A stretch of 64,000 nucleotides of DNA from positions 1 to 64,000 of the forward strand of contig CAZRYF010000001.1 of NCBI GenBank assembly GCA_964604165.1, written 5' to 3'. Below, in pieces: positions 6,207 through 17,080 of the stretch. The translations under genes were made by a program, and so were the position numbers. The notes under the pieces are model-generated. The model worked only from the letters and a program-made list of their open reading frames with translations. It was not told the DNA's origin and did no database searches. The first letter of the stretch is position 1. Every line of letters begins with the position of its first letter. The stretch comes from JAYZDK01 sp964604165 (GTDB lineage Bacteria; Myxococcota_A; UBA796; CAJQPC01).

Positions 6207-7274
6207 ATGTCAACTGCGTTCGATATGAACCGCCGCGGGGGCCTGGCCAACGAGGTCAGCTTCGGGCCTTCCCTGATGAAGTCCCAGTCAGCCCGGGTCG
6301 GCTACACCGACTACGTCTTGTTGGGGATTGCAGGGCAACCGATGCACCGTGGACTCTCCTGCGTGGCCCATCGCTGCGGCTGTCGTTTTGATCCCTTTGT
6401 CTGGGTTAGCCACAGCCGAAGAGCGATATGGTTTGAGACACCCAAGGCCGGAAGTTCCTCCATCAAACAGGTGCTGGGCGTGAGAAGCCCTGTCCTGGGC
6501 GCCGAGGTCTTCCGGGACGGAAGAGAGCACCTTCGGGTCACTCTTCCGACGGCCTTCGCAGAGGAAATCGAGGGCGCACTTGGTCTGCACCGGTTTACCA
6601 ATTGGGTGATTGCCACGACTGGCGAGGTAGAGAGAGAAGCCATCTTTCGCGAGTGGGGCAGTGATGGTGCTTGTCTGCTCTTGGAGGAAGCCTGTCGCAG
6701 GACAGCAGCCGAGCTGCGGGGCGAGCCAATGGACCTCTACGAGAAGATCGTGCAGAGCCACTGGCCCTGCTATGGGCCGAGGGCTGGATTTGCACCGTAT
6801 TATGGCGGTGTAGACCGGGTGGTCGAGGACTACGGCGACTACATGAAGTTCGCCACTGTTCGCTCCCCGCTGGCGCGGCTTGTCTCCAGTTGGCGCATGT
6901 TCAGGGCCGGGGAAGGGGAGTCCACAGAGGTCAGGGAAGCGGAGTGTCTTCGTACTTTTGGTATGGAGGGGTCCGACCTGGACTTTCATCTCTTTGTCGA
7001 GTTGGCGTTGCGGACCCCCAACCACCACTATGAGCCCCTGAACCGCTTTTTGCCTTTGGAGAATGGAAGGGTCGCTGTGGACTGGGTGATCCCCATGGGA
7101 GAGCTTGGCGAGACATGGAACACCCTTTCGGCGGTGTTGGAACTGTCGGAACCTCTCCCGGTGCGCAACACGACTCGACATGGGCCGGTGGAGAACTACT
7201 TTGACCTCCCCCTCCGCTACCGGGTGGAGAAGGCCTATGCTGGCGAGTATGACCTCCTGGGGCACCTCTACTGA
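6207..7274 (+). CDS. sulfotransferase family protein
   Basis: 355 residues. The 5'-phosphosulfate-binding loop of PAPS-dependent sulfotransferases is seen as TPKAGSSSI (78-86). The 3'-phosphate-binding segment is KFATVRSPLARLVSSW from residue 214, with the conserved R-S-P. These two motifs at this spacing identify the sulfotransferase-2/carbohydrate sulfotransferase group, which transfers sulfate from PAPS to sugar or other hydroxyl groups. The acceptor is unknown. The ATG at 6207 has GAGAAG four bases upstream and is preferred over the TTG at 6186. It stands alone beside the tRNA island and may have come with it. Confidence 0.8.
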   Translation: MSTAFDMNRRGGLANEVSFGPSLMKSQSARVGYTDYVLLGIAGQPMHRGLSCVAHRCGCRFDPFVWVSHSRRAIWFETPKAGSSSIKQVLGVRSPVLGAEVFRDGREHLRVTLPTAFAEEIEGALGLHRFTNWVIATTGEVEREAIFREWGSDGACLLLEEACRRTAAELRGEPMDLYEKIVQSHWPCYGPRAGFAPYYGGVDRVVEDYGDYMKFATVRSPLARLVSSWRMFRAGEGESTEVREAECLRTFGMEGSDLDFHLFVELALRTPNHHYEPLNRFLPLENGRVAVDWVIPMGELGETWNTLSAVLELSEPLPVRNTTRHGPVENYFDLPLRYRVEKAYAGEYDLLGHLY

Positions 7275-7382
7275 AAGGTTCTCCTGGTGAACTCCTGGCC
7301 GCCCCTTGAGGGGGGGGCAGCACACGGGCTTTTCTTTCCTCTGATCAAGCGGTTATACGCGCCTGCCAGGAGAGGGTCCGCG

Positions 7383-8852
7383 ATGTTGTTCCTCGCAAGT
7401 GTGTTGTTGCTGAATGCTGCCCAGGCCGAGCCAGTGCTCGTCCCCGCCCTCACCGCTGAGACCGGCGCCGATGCACCTCGGGTCGCCGAATTCTATGAGG
7501 TCCTGGTGGGGGAGTTGGGTCGATCTGGATTTGAGGTGGTGAACGCTGCGGCCCTGGCGGAGAAGGGGTTGGCCGTAGAGAGCTGCGCGACCTCGCCCAC
7601 GTGCGTGCCCAAGCTGTTTTCCAGCTGGACCGCCCCCATTGCGGTGGTGGGCGCTGTGCGCTCTGTGGGAGACCGTGAACGAATCACCTTGCGCTTCTAC
7701 GTGCCCCGGGAGCGTTCGCCTGCCAAGGTGTTCCAGGTGGACATTCGCGAAGGCGAGACCTGGACAAATGTGGAGCGGGTTTCGGTGCTGATCGATGCGC
7801 TCCTGACCCTTGTGGATTCTGAGTACTCGGCCCCGGAGGCCGTCACCGGACAGCCGGTCACGGTGCTGGAAGACCACGGCGAGTCCGCTGCGTCCCCCCC
7901 CGCTGTTGCGCCGGCGGAACCCTCCCCAGCCGCACCGGAAGCGCCGACCGCGGAGGTCCAGGCCTTTCTCCACGCGGAGGACACGGGGAACGCGCCCGCC
8001 GAGCTGGTCCCCCCCAAGGCAGCCGCGCCCACCACCAAACCGATGACCCCCGCGGAACAAGCAGAAGCCAATTATTCCGAACGGGACCAAATGGGTTTGG
8101 ACAACCTGACCTATAAGATCTACCGCAAGAGCGGCGTCGAACAGCGGCGCTGGGTGCAGACCCGGAAGCCCCGTAATGGCCGGGGCGCCATTGAGGTGAG
8201 CGGCGGATTGGCCACTGGCGATGTACACCGGCAATACGACGTGCGCATCGCCATGCGCCAGGACGGTTTCCAGGAAATTGGTCGCTACGAAAGCGACATT
8301 GTCCGGGCCGACTACGCCAAACACCTCAACTTCGCCTTTGGCTACAACGTGGGACAGTGGTGGGAGCTCTCCTTCCAGGCCGGTCTCCAGGCCACGGAAA
8401 AGAGCCTGACCTCTGGATGGGAGATGTACGACTCCGACAACCAGGTCATCCAGACCGAGGCTGACGATCATGGCGGTCCAGTCACAGCCTACCAGGGCAT
8501 CGTTTCGCCCCGCGTGCGTTTCTTTGCCCTGCCCCTGGGACCGGTCAAGGTCTACACCTCCGGCGGAATGAAGCTGGTCATCATGGACGGCTTCCACGTG
8601 ACGGATCTCAACGTGGTGGACTACCCGGACAAGCCGGGGCGGACCTTGTTTGGTTGGTTTACCGGCGGCGGGGTCATGGTGGATCCACAGGATTACCTGG
8701 GTATTTTCGCCGAAGTGGAGTACATCGGCTGGCTGGTGGACACGGATCGCCAAGTCGTCAGCTCGGGACAGGCGCCCAGGTTCATTCCGGGCCGGCCGGA
8801 CCAGGTGGGTTTCCTCTTGCGGCCGACCGTGGGCCTGCAGTACCGGTTTTAG
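7383..8852 (+). CDS. exported protein with C-terminal probable outer-membrane beta-barrel, unknown function
   Basis: 489 residues from ATG 7383, which follows AGGAGAGGG. A signal peptide (LFLASVLLLNAAQA, cleavage after Ala) is followed by an alpha/beta domain of about 140 residues (VLVPALTAETG...). That domain resembles nucleotide-free 'functional unit' domains in myxobacterial exported proteins. A Pro/Ala-rich linker (about 165-240) comes next. The C-terminal 230 residues alternate hydrophobic and aromatic residues and end in TVGLQYRF, with a terminal Phe typical of BAM substrates. No specific family is recognised. It converges on the epimerase gene at 8862. Confidence 0.7.
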   Translation: MLFLASVLLLNAAQAEPVLVPALTAETGADAPRVAEFYEVLVGELGRSGFEVVNAAALAEKGLAVESCATSPTCVPKLFSSWTAPIAVVGAVRSVGDRERITLRFYVPRERSPAKVFQVDIREGETWTNVERVSVLIDALLTLVDSEYSAPEAVTGQPVTVLEDHGESAASPPAVAPAEPSPAAPEAPTAEVQAFLHAEDTGNAPAELVPPKAAAPTTKPMTPAEQAEANYSERDQMGLDNLTYKIYRKSGVEQRRWVQTRKPRNGRGAIEVSGGLATGDVHRQYDVRIAMRQDGFQEIGRYESDIVRADYAKHLNFAFGYNVGQWWELSFQAGLQATEKSLTSGWEMYDSDNQVIQTEADDHGGPVTAYQGIVSPRVRFFALPLGPVKVYTSGGMKLVIMDGFHVTDLNVVDYPDKPGRTLFGWFTGGGVMVDPQDYLGIFAEVEYIGWLVDTDRQVVSSGQAPRFIPGRPDQVGFLLRPTVGLQYRF

Positions 8853-8861
8853 CCCGCCTGA

Positions 8862-9839
8862 CTACGCCGCCAGCACCTTTCGAAAGTGCTCCAGTGTGGT
8901 CTTCAATCCCTCCTCCAGGGACACCACCGGCTCCCAGCCAAGATGGGCCTTCGCACGGCTGATGTCCGGGCGGCGACGCGTGGGATCATCCGGGGGCAAT
9001 GGTTGGTGCACGATGCCCGCGCTGTTGCCCGTGTGTCGGTTCACCACCTCGGCCAGGTCGAGCATGGTGCGCTCCACAGGGTTGCCCATGTTGCAGGGTT
9101 CGGTGAGTTCGGACTCCATGAGCTTGAACAGCCCATCCACCAGGTCCGTCACGTAGCAAAAGGAGCGCGTCTGCTCGCCGCTTCCAAAGACGGTCAAAGG
9201 CTCCCCCCGAATGGCCTGAGAACAAAACGCGGGAATCACCCGTCCGTCGTCAGTCCGCATCCGGGGACCGTAGGTGTTGAAGATGCGCACAATGCGGGTC
9301 TCCACCTTCTTGTAGCGGTGGTAGGCCATGGTGAGGGCCTCGGCATATCGCTTGGCCTCGTCGTAGACCGAGCGCGGGCCAATGGGGTTTACGTTGCCCC
9401 AATAGCTCTCCACCTGTGGATGAACGGCTGGGTCACCGTAGACCTCTGACGTGGAGGCCATCAGAAAGCGGGCCCCATCGGCTTCGGCTCGATCCAGGCA
9501 AATCCGCGTAGCATCTGACCCGGCGTAGAGCGTGACGAAGGGGAGCTCCACGTAGTCAATCGGGCTGGCCGGGGAGGCCATGTGGTAGATGCGGTCGACC
9601 CGCCCCTCTACCGGAAGTGTCTTGCTCACGTCGGCCTCTACCAGGGAAAAACCGGCCTCAGGAAGCAAGTGGGCCACGTTTTCCGGTGTGCCCGTGACGA
9701 AGCTGTCTACGGCGGTGACCTGGTGGCCCTCGCCGATAAGTCGTTCACACAGGTGGGAGCCCACAAAGCCGGCGCCGCCTGTCACGACAATCCGAAGGGG
9801 CTTTGGGCGGAGATCAGAGGTCATGGAGAGAATCGTCAT
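8862..9839 (-). CDS. UDP-glucuronate decarboxylase (UDP-xylose synthase) family epimerase
   Basis: 325 residues, short-chain dehydrogenase/epimerase fold. The NAD-binding loop is GGAGFVGSH (21-29) and the catalytic pair is Y159 and K163 (YDEAK). The stretches SEVYGDP, HPQ, ESYWGNVNPIGPRS and VRIFNTYGPRM are characteristic of UDP-glucuronate decarboxylases, which convert UDP-glucuronate to UDP-xylose for polysaccharide or LPS synthesis. The start is ATG 9839; an in-frame ATG at 9824 is equally possible, and neither has a clear ribosome site. It is divergent from alr. Confidence 0.85.
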   Translation of the reverse strand: MTILSMTSDLRPKPLRIVVTGGAGFVGSHLCERLIGEGHQVTAVDSFVTGTPENVAHLLPEAGFSLVEADVSKTLPVEGRVDRIYHMASPASPIDYVELPFVTLYAGSDATRICLDRAEADGARFLMASTSEVYGDPAVHPQVESYWGNVNPIGPRSVYDEAKRYAEALTMAYHRYKKVETRIVRIFNTYGPRMRTDDGRVIPAFCSQAIRGEPLTVFGSGEQTRSFCYVTDLVDGLFKLMESELTEPCNMGNPVERTMLDLAEVVNRHTGNSAGIVHQPLPPDDPTRRRPDISRAKAHLGWEPVVSLEEGLKTTLEHFRKVLAA

Positions 9840-9919
9840 ATCCCCGTATACGGCACCGGGGGCGAGATCTTAACTCCAGCGATACAGGTGAGGCCACCGC
9901 GAGGCACCGCGAGGACCCG

Positions 9920-11029
9920 ATGACCGCCCCGATTCGCCCCACAACCGCCCGAATCGACCTCGATGCTCTTCGCCACAATTTCAGGAAGGTGCGGGCGCAT
10001 GTAGGGGACGGGGTTCGCGTGCTCGCGCCCGTCAAGGGAGCTGCCTATGGCCACGGCGCGGTGCCGTGTGCCCGGGCGCTTGAGCAGGAAGGCTGTGACG
10101 CCTTTGGGGTGGCGCTCGTAGAAGAGGGGGTGGCCCTTCGAAAGGCAGGAGTCCGCAGCACCATTCTCTGTCTGGGCGGCGTGGGGAACCGGGGACCGGA
10201 GGAGGCCCTTCGCTGGGATCTGACCCCCATGGTCTACGACCTGGACACGGCAAGTGCCCTCGCCGCAGTGGGCCGGTCCCGGGGAGAGCCCGTGAAGATT
10301 CACCTGAAGGTAGACACGGGCATGGGTCGCCTGGGGGTTCTGCCGGAGAGATGGCCGGCCCTGTTGGACGGCATTGGCGACCTGGAGGGCCTCGTGGTGG
10401 ACGGCATCGCCACCCACTTCTGTGATGCGGATCTGGAGGAGGACTCATTCACAGAGACGCAGGCGATTCGCTTTCGGGAGGCCCTCGCGGTGGCACGGGA
10501 GCGGGGATTTTCGCCGCGTTGGGTCCATGCGAGCAACAGCGCAGCTGCCCTGCGCTACCCCCAATCTCACCCGATGGTGCGCGTGGGCCTGGCGCTTTAC
10601 GGGGTCGCGCCCCGGTTTGGTCCGGAGCTGGATCTCCGTCCGGTGATGCAAGTCGAGACCGAGGTGCTGGCCGTGAAGGCCCTGCCGGCCGGGTGGGGGG
10701 TAAGCTACGGACGCACCTGGAAGGCTCGCAAGGAGACTCGGGTTGCAACCTTGCCAGTGGGGTATGCGGATGGCTATCCCCGTGCCCTCTCCAACCACGC
10801 GGATGTGATTCTGCACGGACAGCGCTGCCCGGTCCGGGGCGCCGTGTGCATGGACCTTTTGTGTGTGGATGTGAGCGGCGTAGAAGGCCCGGTGAACGCC
10901 GGTGACCCCGTGATCCTTCTGGGAGGCGAAATCACCGCCGCGGAGCTTGCAGAGAGAGCAGGCACCATCCCCTACGACATCCTGTGCTCCTTTTCCGAAA
11001 GGGTGCCCCGCAGTTTCGAACCTGCCTAG
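9920..11029 (+). CDS. alr: alanine racemase
   Basis: 369 residues, standard length. The PLP lysine is K39 in APVKGAAYGHG; this differs slightly from the usual VKANAYGHG. The second catalytic base Y263 lies in GWGVSYGRTW. It interconverts L- and D-alanine for peptidoglycan. The ATG at 9920 has GAGGA five bases upstream; a longer open frame extends 5' but overlaps the divergent epimerase start. A short stem GCCTG-TCTT-CAGGC follows the stop (11029-11042) and may attenuate transcription. Confidence 0.92.
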   Translation: MTAPIRPTTARIDLDALRHNFRKVRAHVGDGVRVLAPVKGAAYGHGAVPCARALEQEGCDAFGVALVEEGVALRKAGVRSTILCLGGVGNRGPEEALRWDLTPMVYDLDTASALAAVGRSRGEPVKIHLKVDTGMGRLGVLPERWPALLDGIGDLEGLVVDGIATHFCDADLEEDSFTETQAIRFREALAVARERGFSPRWVHASNSAAALRYPQSHPMVRVGLALYGVAPRFGPELDLRPVMQVETEVLAVKALPAGWGVSYGRTWKARKETRVATLPVGYADGYPRALSNHADVILHGQRCPVRGAVCMDLLCVDVSGVEGPVNAGDPVILLGGEITAAELAERAGTIPYDILCSFSERVPRSFEPA

Positions 11030-11137
11030 CCTGTCTTCAGGCAGTTGATTCCCAGGGAAGCGGATGGTACGAATGGCGGTGCATTCGTGCGTGTCACCGG
11101 GGGCCTTTTGCCTTCGGGAACGCCCAAGGCTGGCAGC

Positions 11138-14100
11138 ATGTCCAAGAAGAAGACCGGCAAAGAGAGAGATAATTTCGAATCCCACGAGGACGACTTTTTT
11201 GCGGCCGGGGATTCAGACGACTTTTGGACCGATGAGTTTGGGGAGCACGAGCTTCGCGCCTCCGAGGACGACGGGGTGCCCGGAGATGAGGATGCTGGCG
11301 TGCCGGGGGACGAGGAGTTTGCAGAAGACCAGGAGAGTGCGGGGGTGCCCGTGGCCGCGGAGTCCCTGCCCACCGCCGACGAGATCGCCGAGGCCATTGA
11401 TGCTTCCGCCCCCCCGAACGAAGACCTGGTGGCCTTTGACGACCCCCTTCCTGTAGAAGAGGAGCTTCCTCCGGATGAGGTGGAGACAGTCCTGGAGGCT
11501 GCGCCGGTGGAGGAGGATCCGGTTGGCTCACAGGATGCGCTCTCCCACTCGGATCTGGATGAGGCCTTTTTTGCAGAGAGCGATGACGATGAGGAAGCGC
11601 CTGAGGTTTCTGTGGCTCTCTCCGCGCCAGTGGGGGGGCTGGCCCAGGAGCCAGAGGCTTTGCTCACAGAGGTGATGACGGCACCAAGGCGTGAGCGGTA
11701 CACCCCCTCAGCCGACGAGGCGGAGCAGGCACAGCGCCTGGTCGATGTGCTCGAAGGAGAGGCCGCTTCCATGGAGGGGAAGGACAAGGCGGTCGCGCTG
11801 TTGGAGGCAGCGCGTGTGGCCCTGGAGCGCTTGGGTGACCCGGCACGATCCGAGGCCCTGTGCCGACTGGCATTGGAGGAGCAGCCCGCCAGTCGCCCAG
11901 TCCTGACCGCGCTCTCCGCTGCCTTGAGTGAGCTGGAGAATTGGGAAGAGCTGCGAGCGGTCATGGTGGAATGCGCGAAGCATGAACAGGGGGACAGCAC
12001 AGCTGCGGAGTACCTCCAGGACGCCGCGCTTCTTGCCCTTCACCGTCTGGATGATCCCGAAGGCGCACGGGTCCTTTTGGACGCTTCTCTGGGGCGAAAC
12101 CCGGAGGATTACCTGTCCCTGAAGCTTCGAAGGGACCTGAATCGTTCCAGCGGCGACACGGAAGCGGTGGTGGAAGATCTTGCGCGAATGGGCAAGATGC
12201 TGGGCGGAACCCAGGGGGCGGGGTGCCATTACGAGCGCGGTCGCTTGTTGCTGGAGACACTGGATCGCCCCGAGGACGGATTGCAGGCGTTCTGGGCCGC
12301 CCGCAAGGCGGACCCGCGACACGTGCCGGCCTATTTGGCGCTGGAGTCCATGCTCAAGCGCGGCCAGCGATGGGTGGACCTGGCGAACCTCTACGAGTCC
12401 GAGGCGGCCCATGCGCCGCCGGAAGATGCCTGGTATCAGCTGGCTCAGGCGGCCAGGGTGCATGCCAGGCACACGGGGAACAACGAGGCTGCGCTTCGGG
12501 ATTTTCGCAATGCGCTCCTGGCGGGGGGGGGGTGGAGTTGCGCCACGAGGTGCAGGTTTTCCTGGCCGGCGCGGAGCTCTGGAATGAGCTGGGAGAGGAG
12601 CTGGAGGCGGAGGTCGAGGCCGCGGAAGAGAACGCACGGCCCCATGTGCAATACCGCCTGGCCCAAGCCCGGGAAGCCCAGGGGGATCTTCAGGGTGCGC
12701 TTGCGCTTTACCAGGAGGTCGCGCGGAATCCTGCAGCCAAGCCGGCCTCTGCTGCGGTGAGTCGTTTGCTACAGGCTCAAGGAGATCACGAAGGACTGCT
12801 TGCCCACTGGGCCAAGCGACTGGAGGTTCTTGACGATCCAAGCACCCGGGTAAGCCTGGAGTTCCGCATGGGGGAGATCTGCGAGACCCTCCTTGGGGAC
12901 TCGGAGCGCGCCCGTGGTCATTACGAGCGAATACTGGACACCTCCCCCGGGTACTTGCCTGCCCTGGAGTCCCTGGAGCAGGTCTACTCCCGCCTGGAGG
13001 AATGGAGCAAGCTCGCCGCCATCTACGAGCAGCGAGCGCTCCTGGTCAATGAGGCCTCGGGCAAGGCGCTTCAGTTCCATCGGGCTGCCGCGGTGTGGGA
13101 GTTTCGCCTGGGAGACTTGGGCAAAGCCCGGGAATTCTACGCCCGGGCCTTGGAACACGTGGCCCACTTCCCGCCGAGCTTGGATGCCTTTCAGCGAATC
13201 CTTGAGGGGGAGGGAGACTGGAGCGCTCTGGCGCAGTGTCTTTTGGCGGCCGGCGAGTCGGCCACCGATGGAAGTGAGAAGGTCTCGCTCTTGTACCGGG
13301 CTGGTCGTATCTACGCGGACAGGGCTTCTGCACCCGACCGGGCGGCGGAGGTCTTGCGGCAGTGTCTCGATCTGTCCCCTGGCTTTATGCCCGCCCTGAA
13401 CCTGCTCAAGGAGCTTGATCGAGCCTCGGCTTCGCACCAGGAGTTGTTTGAGCTCATGCGCCAGGAGGCTGAATCAGCTGATGACGATGACCGGCGCCAT
13501 TGGCTTCTCCTTGCGGCTGCCGCTGCGGGCGAGCGAATTGAGGGCGTGGACCCTCGCCCCCTCGTGGAACAGGTGCTGGTCGAAGATCCCAACCACCCCG
13601 GCGCCAGGCAGGCCCTGGAGTGGGGTGCGATACAGGCCCGGGATGAACAGGCGATCGCCGGCATGTACCGCCTGGCGCTGGAGGCCGCCGAGAGTCCTGT
13701 CGCCATCACCCGTCTTCGCACCATGCTCATGGGAACACTTTCTTCGGGAGAGGATGCTTCCGGGGCCGTGGAAGTTGTGGAGGCCCTCCTGTCCGATGAG
13801 GGGGCGGAAGGAGCTCCGCTGGGGGTCATGGCGCGGTTGGCCGAATCTCTCGGGCGGGCGGAGATTGCGGTGCAGGCGGCAGAGGCGGGTGGTTCGCTCT
13901 ACGATGCGGCCCGCATTCGCGAACACTATCTCGGCAACGAGGAGGGGGCGCTGGCAGGCTACCAGGCTGCGCTGGAGGAGGAGCCAGACCACGAGGCCTC
14001 CCTTGCAGCCGTGCTTAGATTGCAACAGCAGGCGGGGGATGCAGAGGCCATGGCCACGGCCCACCGCAAGCTGGCAGAGGTCAGCGCCAATGCATCGGTC

Positions 14101-16464
14101 CGACTGGTGCACGCAAACCTCGCTGGAAATCGCTTCGAGGTCGCGGGAAACAGCGCGGCTGCCCTGGAGGCCTATCGACTCGCTTTCGCTGCCCGGCCGT
14201 TCCGGGGCAAGGCGTTGGATGCTCTTCGACGACTGTTGGTGGAAGCCAAGGATGCCGAGGGGCTCCGGGCTCTTCACGGACAGAGAGATCGTCCCGACCC
14301 CTTGGAGCTGGCTGATGACCTTGTGGCTGCCGGGGACGCCCAGGGGGCAATCGAGGTGCTGGGGGAGGGCGAGGACCTGGTGACGCTGCTCCGTATCGAG
14401 TCGGCCCTGGAGATGGGGGAGGACTGGATTGGCGTTGCGGACTGTCTGGACCGCCGGGCGCGGTTGCTCCAATCGGACGAGGCCAAAAAGGCCCTGGAGG
14501 CCAAGAAGGCCTGGTTGCTCTCGGAGAAGCTCCAAGAGACCGATGCCGCGTGGGACTATTTCTCCACCCAACATGAACAGTCTCCAGAAGACAGCGAGAT
14601 CCTGGAGGCGCTCGCTCGTATCGCTGGCGCCCGGGGAGAGTCCGGGCTGGCCCTTCAATACCTCCAAGGCCTGGTGGGTTTGGCCACGGAGTCCGACGTA
14701 ATCGCCCGGTATCACCGGCGAATCGCAGACGTGCATCGAGCCAATGACAAGCTGGACAAGGCGCGGTCCTCTTTCTTGAGCGCGCTGGAACAGCTGCCTG
14801 GAGACCGGGAGGCTCTACAGGGCCTTCGGGCCGTGGGAGAGGCCCAGGAGGACTGGGCGTCGGTGGTGAGTGTGCTGGCTCGGGAAGCTGCCTTGGTGCC
14901 GAGCGGGGAGAAGGTTGAGTATTTCGTTCACATCGCCAAGACCTGGGAAGATCTCATTGGTGATCTTCAGGTGGCTGCGGAGTCTTGGAGAAAGGTGCTG
15001 GAAGAGGACGACACCCACGTGGAAGCCCTTACCCACCTGGTGTCACTGACAGATCAGCTCTCCGATCCCTCTGGGTTTGTCTTTCATGGTGTGGCCCTCC
15101 TGGAGCACCTGGAAGGGGCGGCCCGGGTGTCGCTCCTAAGACGCGTGGGGCTCTGCTACGCAGACTCCCTTCAACAAGAGACGGAGGCAATCCACTACCT
15201 GGAAGAAGCGGCAGCCGGGGACACTCCCGATGTGGAGGCTGCCCGGGCGTTGACCCGAATTCGCGAGTCCAGGGGTGAGTGGGAGGGAGTGCTGGACTCC
15301 TTGTCGCGGGAGGCCCGGGGTCTGGGGGGAGTCGAAGGCGCTGTGCCGCTGCTTCGTGCGGTGAAGATCGCCTTGGGGGAGCTGCGTAAGACCGATGCGG
15401 CGGCGGGACTCTACGAGAAGGTGCTCGCCTACGATCCAGATCAGAAGGATGCGCTGGAGTATCTTTCAGAACACAAGTACCGGTCCGGAGACATGGAGGG
15501 CGCTGTCCCGCTTTTTGCTCGCCAGGAAAGCAGCGCTGCAGAGTGGGACCTGGAGGACTTTGATGTGCAAATAGAGGCCTGCCGCTTCTACTCGCACTAC
15601 GCCCAGTCATTGATTCAGCTCGGGCGGCATGATGAGGCCAGGATCCGACTGGAGAAGGCGCTGGATCTGAATGGCAATCACTTGCCGTCTCTGAAGGCCG
15701 TTGGGCCGGTGTACATCCAGTCTGGAGATTGGCCCCGCGCGGAGTCGGTGTATCGCCAGTACCTGAAGCTGATTGGGGGAAGTGGAGACCAGGAGGAGCT
15801 GGCCACAGCCTATGGCGCCCTGGGCAGGGTGGAGTGGGCCCTTGGAAAGCACGAAAAGGCGCGGAAGCGATTTGGAAAGGCCCTGGAGTTGGCCCCCAAT
15901 GATGTGAACGCCCTGCGTGGCATGGGGCGGGCCCTGTATGGCGAGGAGGATTGGAAGAGTCTGCTCGATGTGTACAACGAGATCATCAAGCATGCGCGGG
16001 AGCCCTCGGCCATTCTCGAGGCATACCTTGTGAAGGGCCACGTGCTGGACGTCATGATGGGCATGCCGGAGAAGGCGGCGCAGCATTTTGAGAAGGCTCG
16101 CCGTTACCGGGAGACCCTGAAGAAGCGAGGGGAGAGCGTGTCGGACATGAACCGGCTTGCAGAGCGCTCTTTGTTGTGCCTGGGAGAGATCTCCCTGCGC
16201 AGGGAGGAGTGGCCCCAGGCAGCAAGCCTCGCCGGGGAGGGGCTGGCCATCTCAGAGGAGGGGTCAGAGAGCGAGGCCCTGCTTCGGTTGGTTCGGGTCA
16301 TCTCCCAGCAGTCTCGAGACGATGGGGAGGATGCCGCCCTGGAGCTGAAGAAGGTCTGTTCGCTAAACGAGGAGTGGGCATCCTCACTGCGAGATGTGCC
16401 GCTCACAAATACGGCTCGCATGCACGAGACCCTGAAGACACGCGTGCAGTCCAGCCCGTTCTGA
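11138..16464 (+). CDS. giant TPR-repeat protein, apparent frameshift at a G10 run
   Basis: About 1,775 codons when two overlapping frames are joined. The first frame (11138-12522) opens with a lysine-rich start and a long acidic region (about residues 20-190, rich in Asp/Glu) before TPR-like helix pairs. The second frame continues the same TPR pattern from GVELRHEVQVFLAGAE to 16464. They meet at ten consecutive G bases (12523-12532). Reading through needs one extra G or two fewer, so a homopolymer error or slippage is likely. TPR proteins mediate protein-protein contacts. Long acidic-TPR proteins of this sort are frequent in Myxococcota, but no function is assignable. The ATG at 11138 is weakly supported by AAGG upstream. 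Confidence 0.75.
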
Positions 16465-16471
16465 TTCTGAA

Positions 16472-17029
16472 ATGAACCGTGCGAGGCTCTTTCGTTTCCG
16501 CGGACTCGTTCCCGTGCCTCTGCTCTTGGCACAGGTCGCGCTGTCGACTCCGGTTCATTGGGAGGTCTACTGGTTGGGCCTGGGGTTGGGGGAGATTCTC
16601 CGTTTGTGGGCAGCAGGACACATTTCCAGGTCCTCTCGCACCCAAGGGCCCGAGGTGGGTGTCCTGGTGGTCCGCGGACCCTATGCCCACGTGCGCAATC
16701 CCATCTACCTGGGCAACATGATGCAGTGGGTCGGGCTGGGGGCCCTGTGTGGCTCCGGCTGGGCGGTGGCCTGGCTCGTGCTCGGAATGGCGCTGTATGC
16801 AGCCCTGGTGCCTTGGGAGGAGGAGCAGCTGGCCCATGCCTGGCCGGAGCAGTTCAACTACTGGGCCAACAGCGTGTGGCGCTGGACACCCCACCTGGAA
16901 GCCGGGGGCCGCCCTCCCAGGATGACGATGACGAGGTGGCGCCCCGGGGTGGCCCTCGCGTCGGAGTGGGGGACGTTGCTTATGTGGGGGGCAGTGACCT
17001 TGGCGTTCAAACAGCCCTGGGCCCTGTAG
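16472..17029 (+). CDS. isoprenylcysteine carboxyl methyltransferase (ICMT/PEMT)-like membrane protein
   Basis: 185 residues with four or five hydrophobic segments. The conserved core of this family is present: GPYAHVRNPIYLGNM (about 68-83), then EEEQLAHAWPEQFNYW (about 116-131), which contribute SAM binding. Members methylate isoprenylcysteine, phospholipid head groups or unknown small acceptors at the membrane. The bacterial substrate is usually unknown. It starts seven bases after the TPR gene and is followed 51 bases later by another TPR-containing gene. Confidence 0.75.
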   Translation: MNRARLFRFRGLVPVPLLLAQVALSTPVHWEVYWLGLGLGEILRLWAAGHISRSSRTQGPEVGVLVVRGPYAHVRNPIYLGNMMQWVGLGALCGSGWAVAWLVLGMALYAALVPWEEEQLAHAWPEQFNYWANSVWRWTPHLEAGGRPPRMTMTRWRPGVALASEWGTLLMWGAVTLAFKQPWAL

Positions 17030-17080
17030 TTCGTTGGTCGTTGCCCAATGCAGGTGGTATCCTGTGGCGGGTACGCCTCT

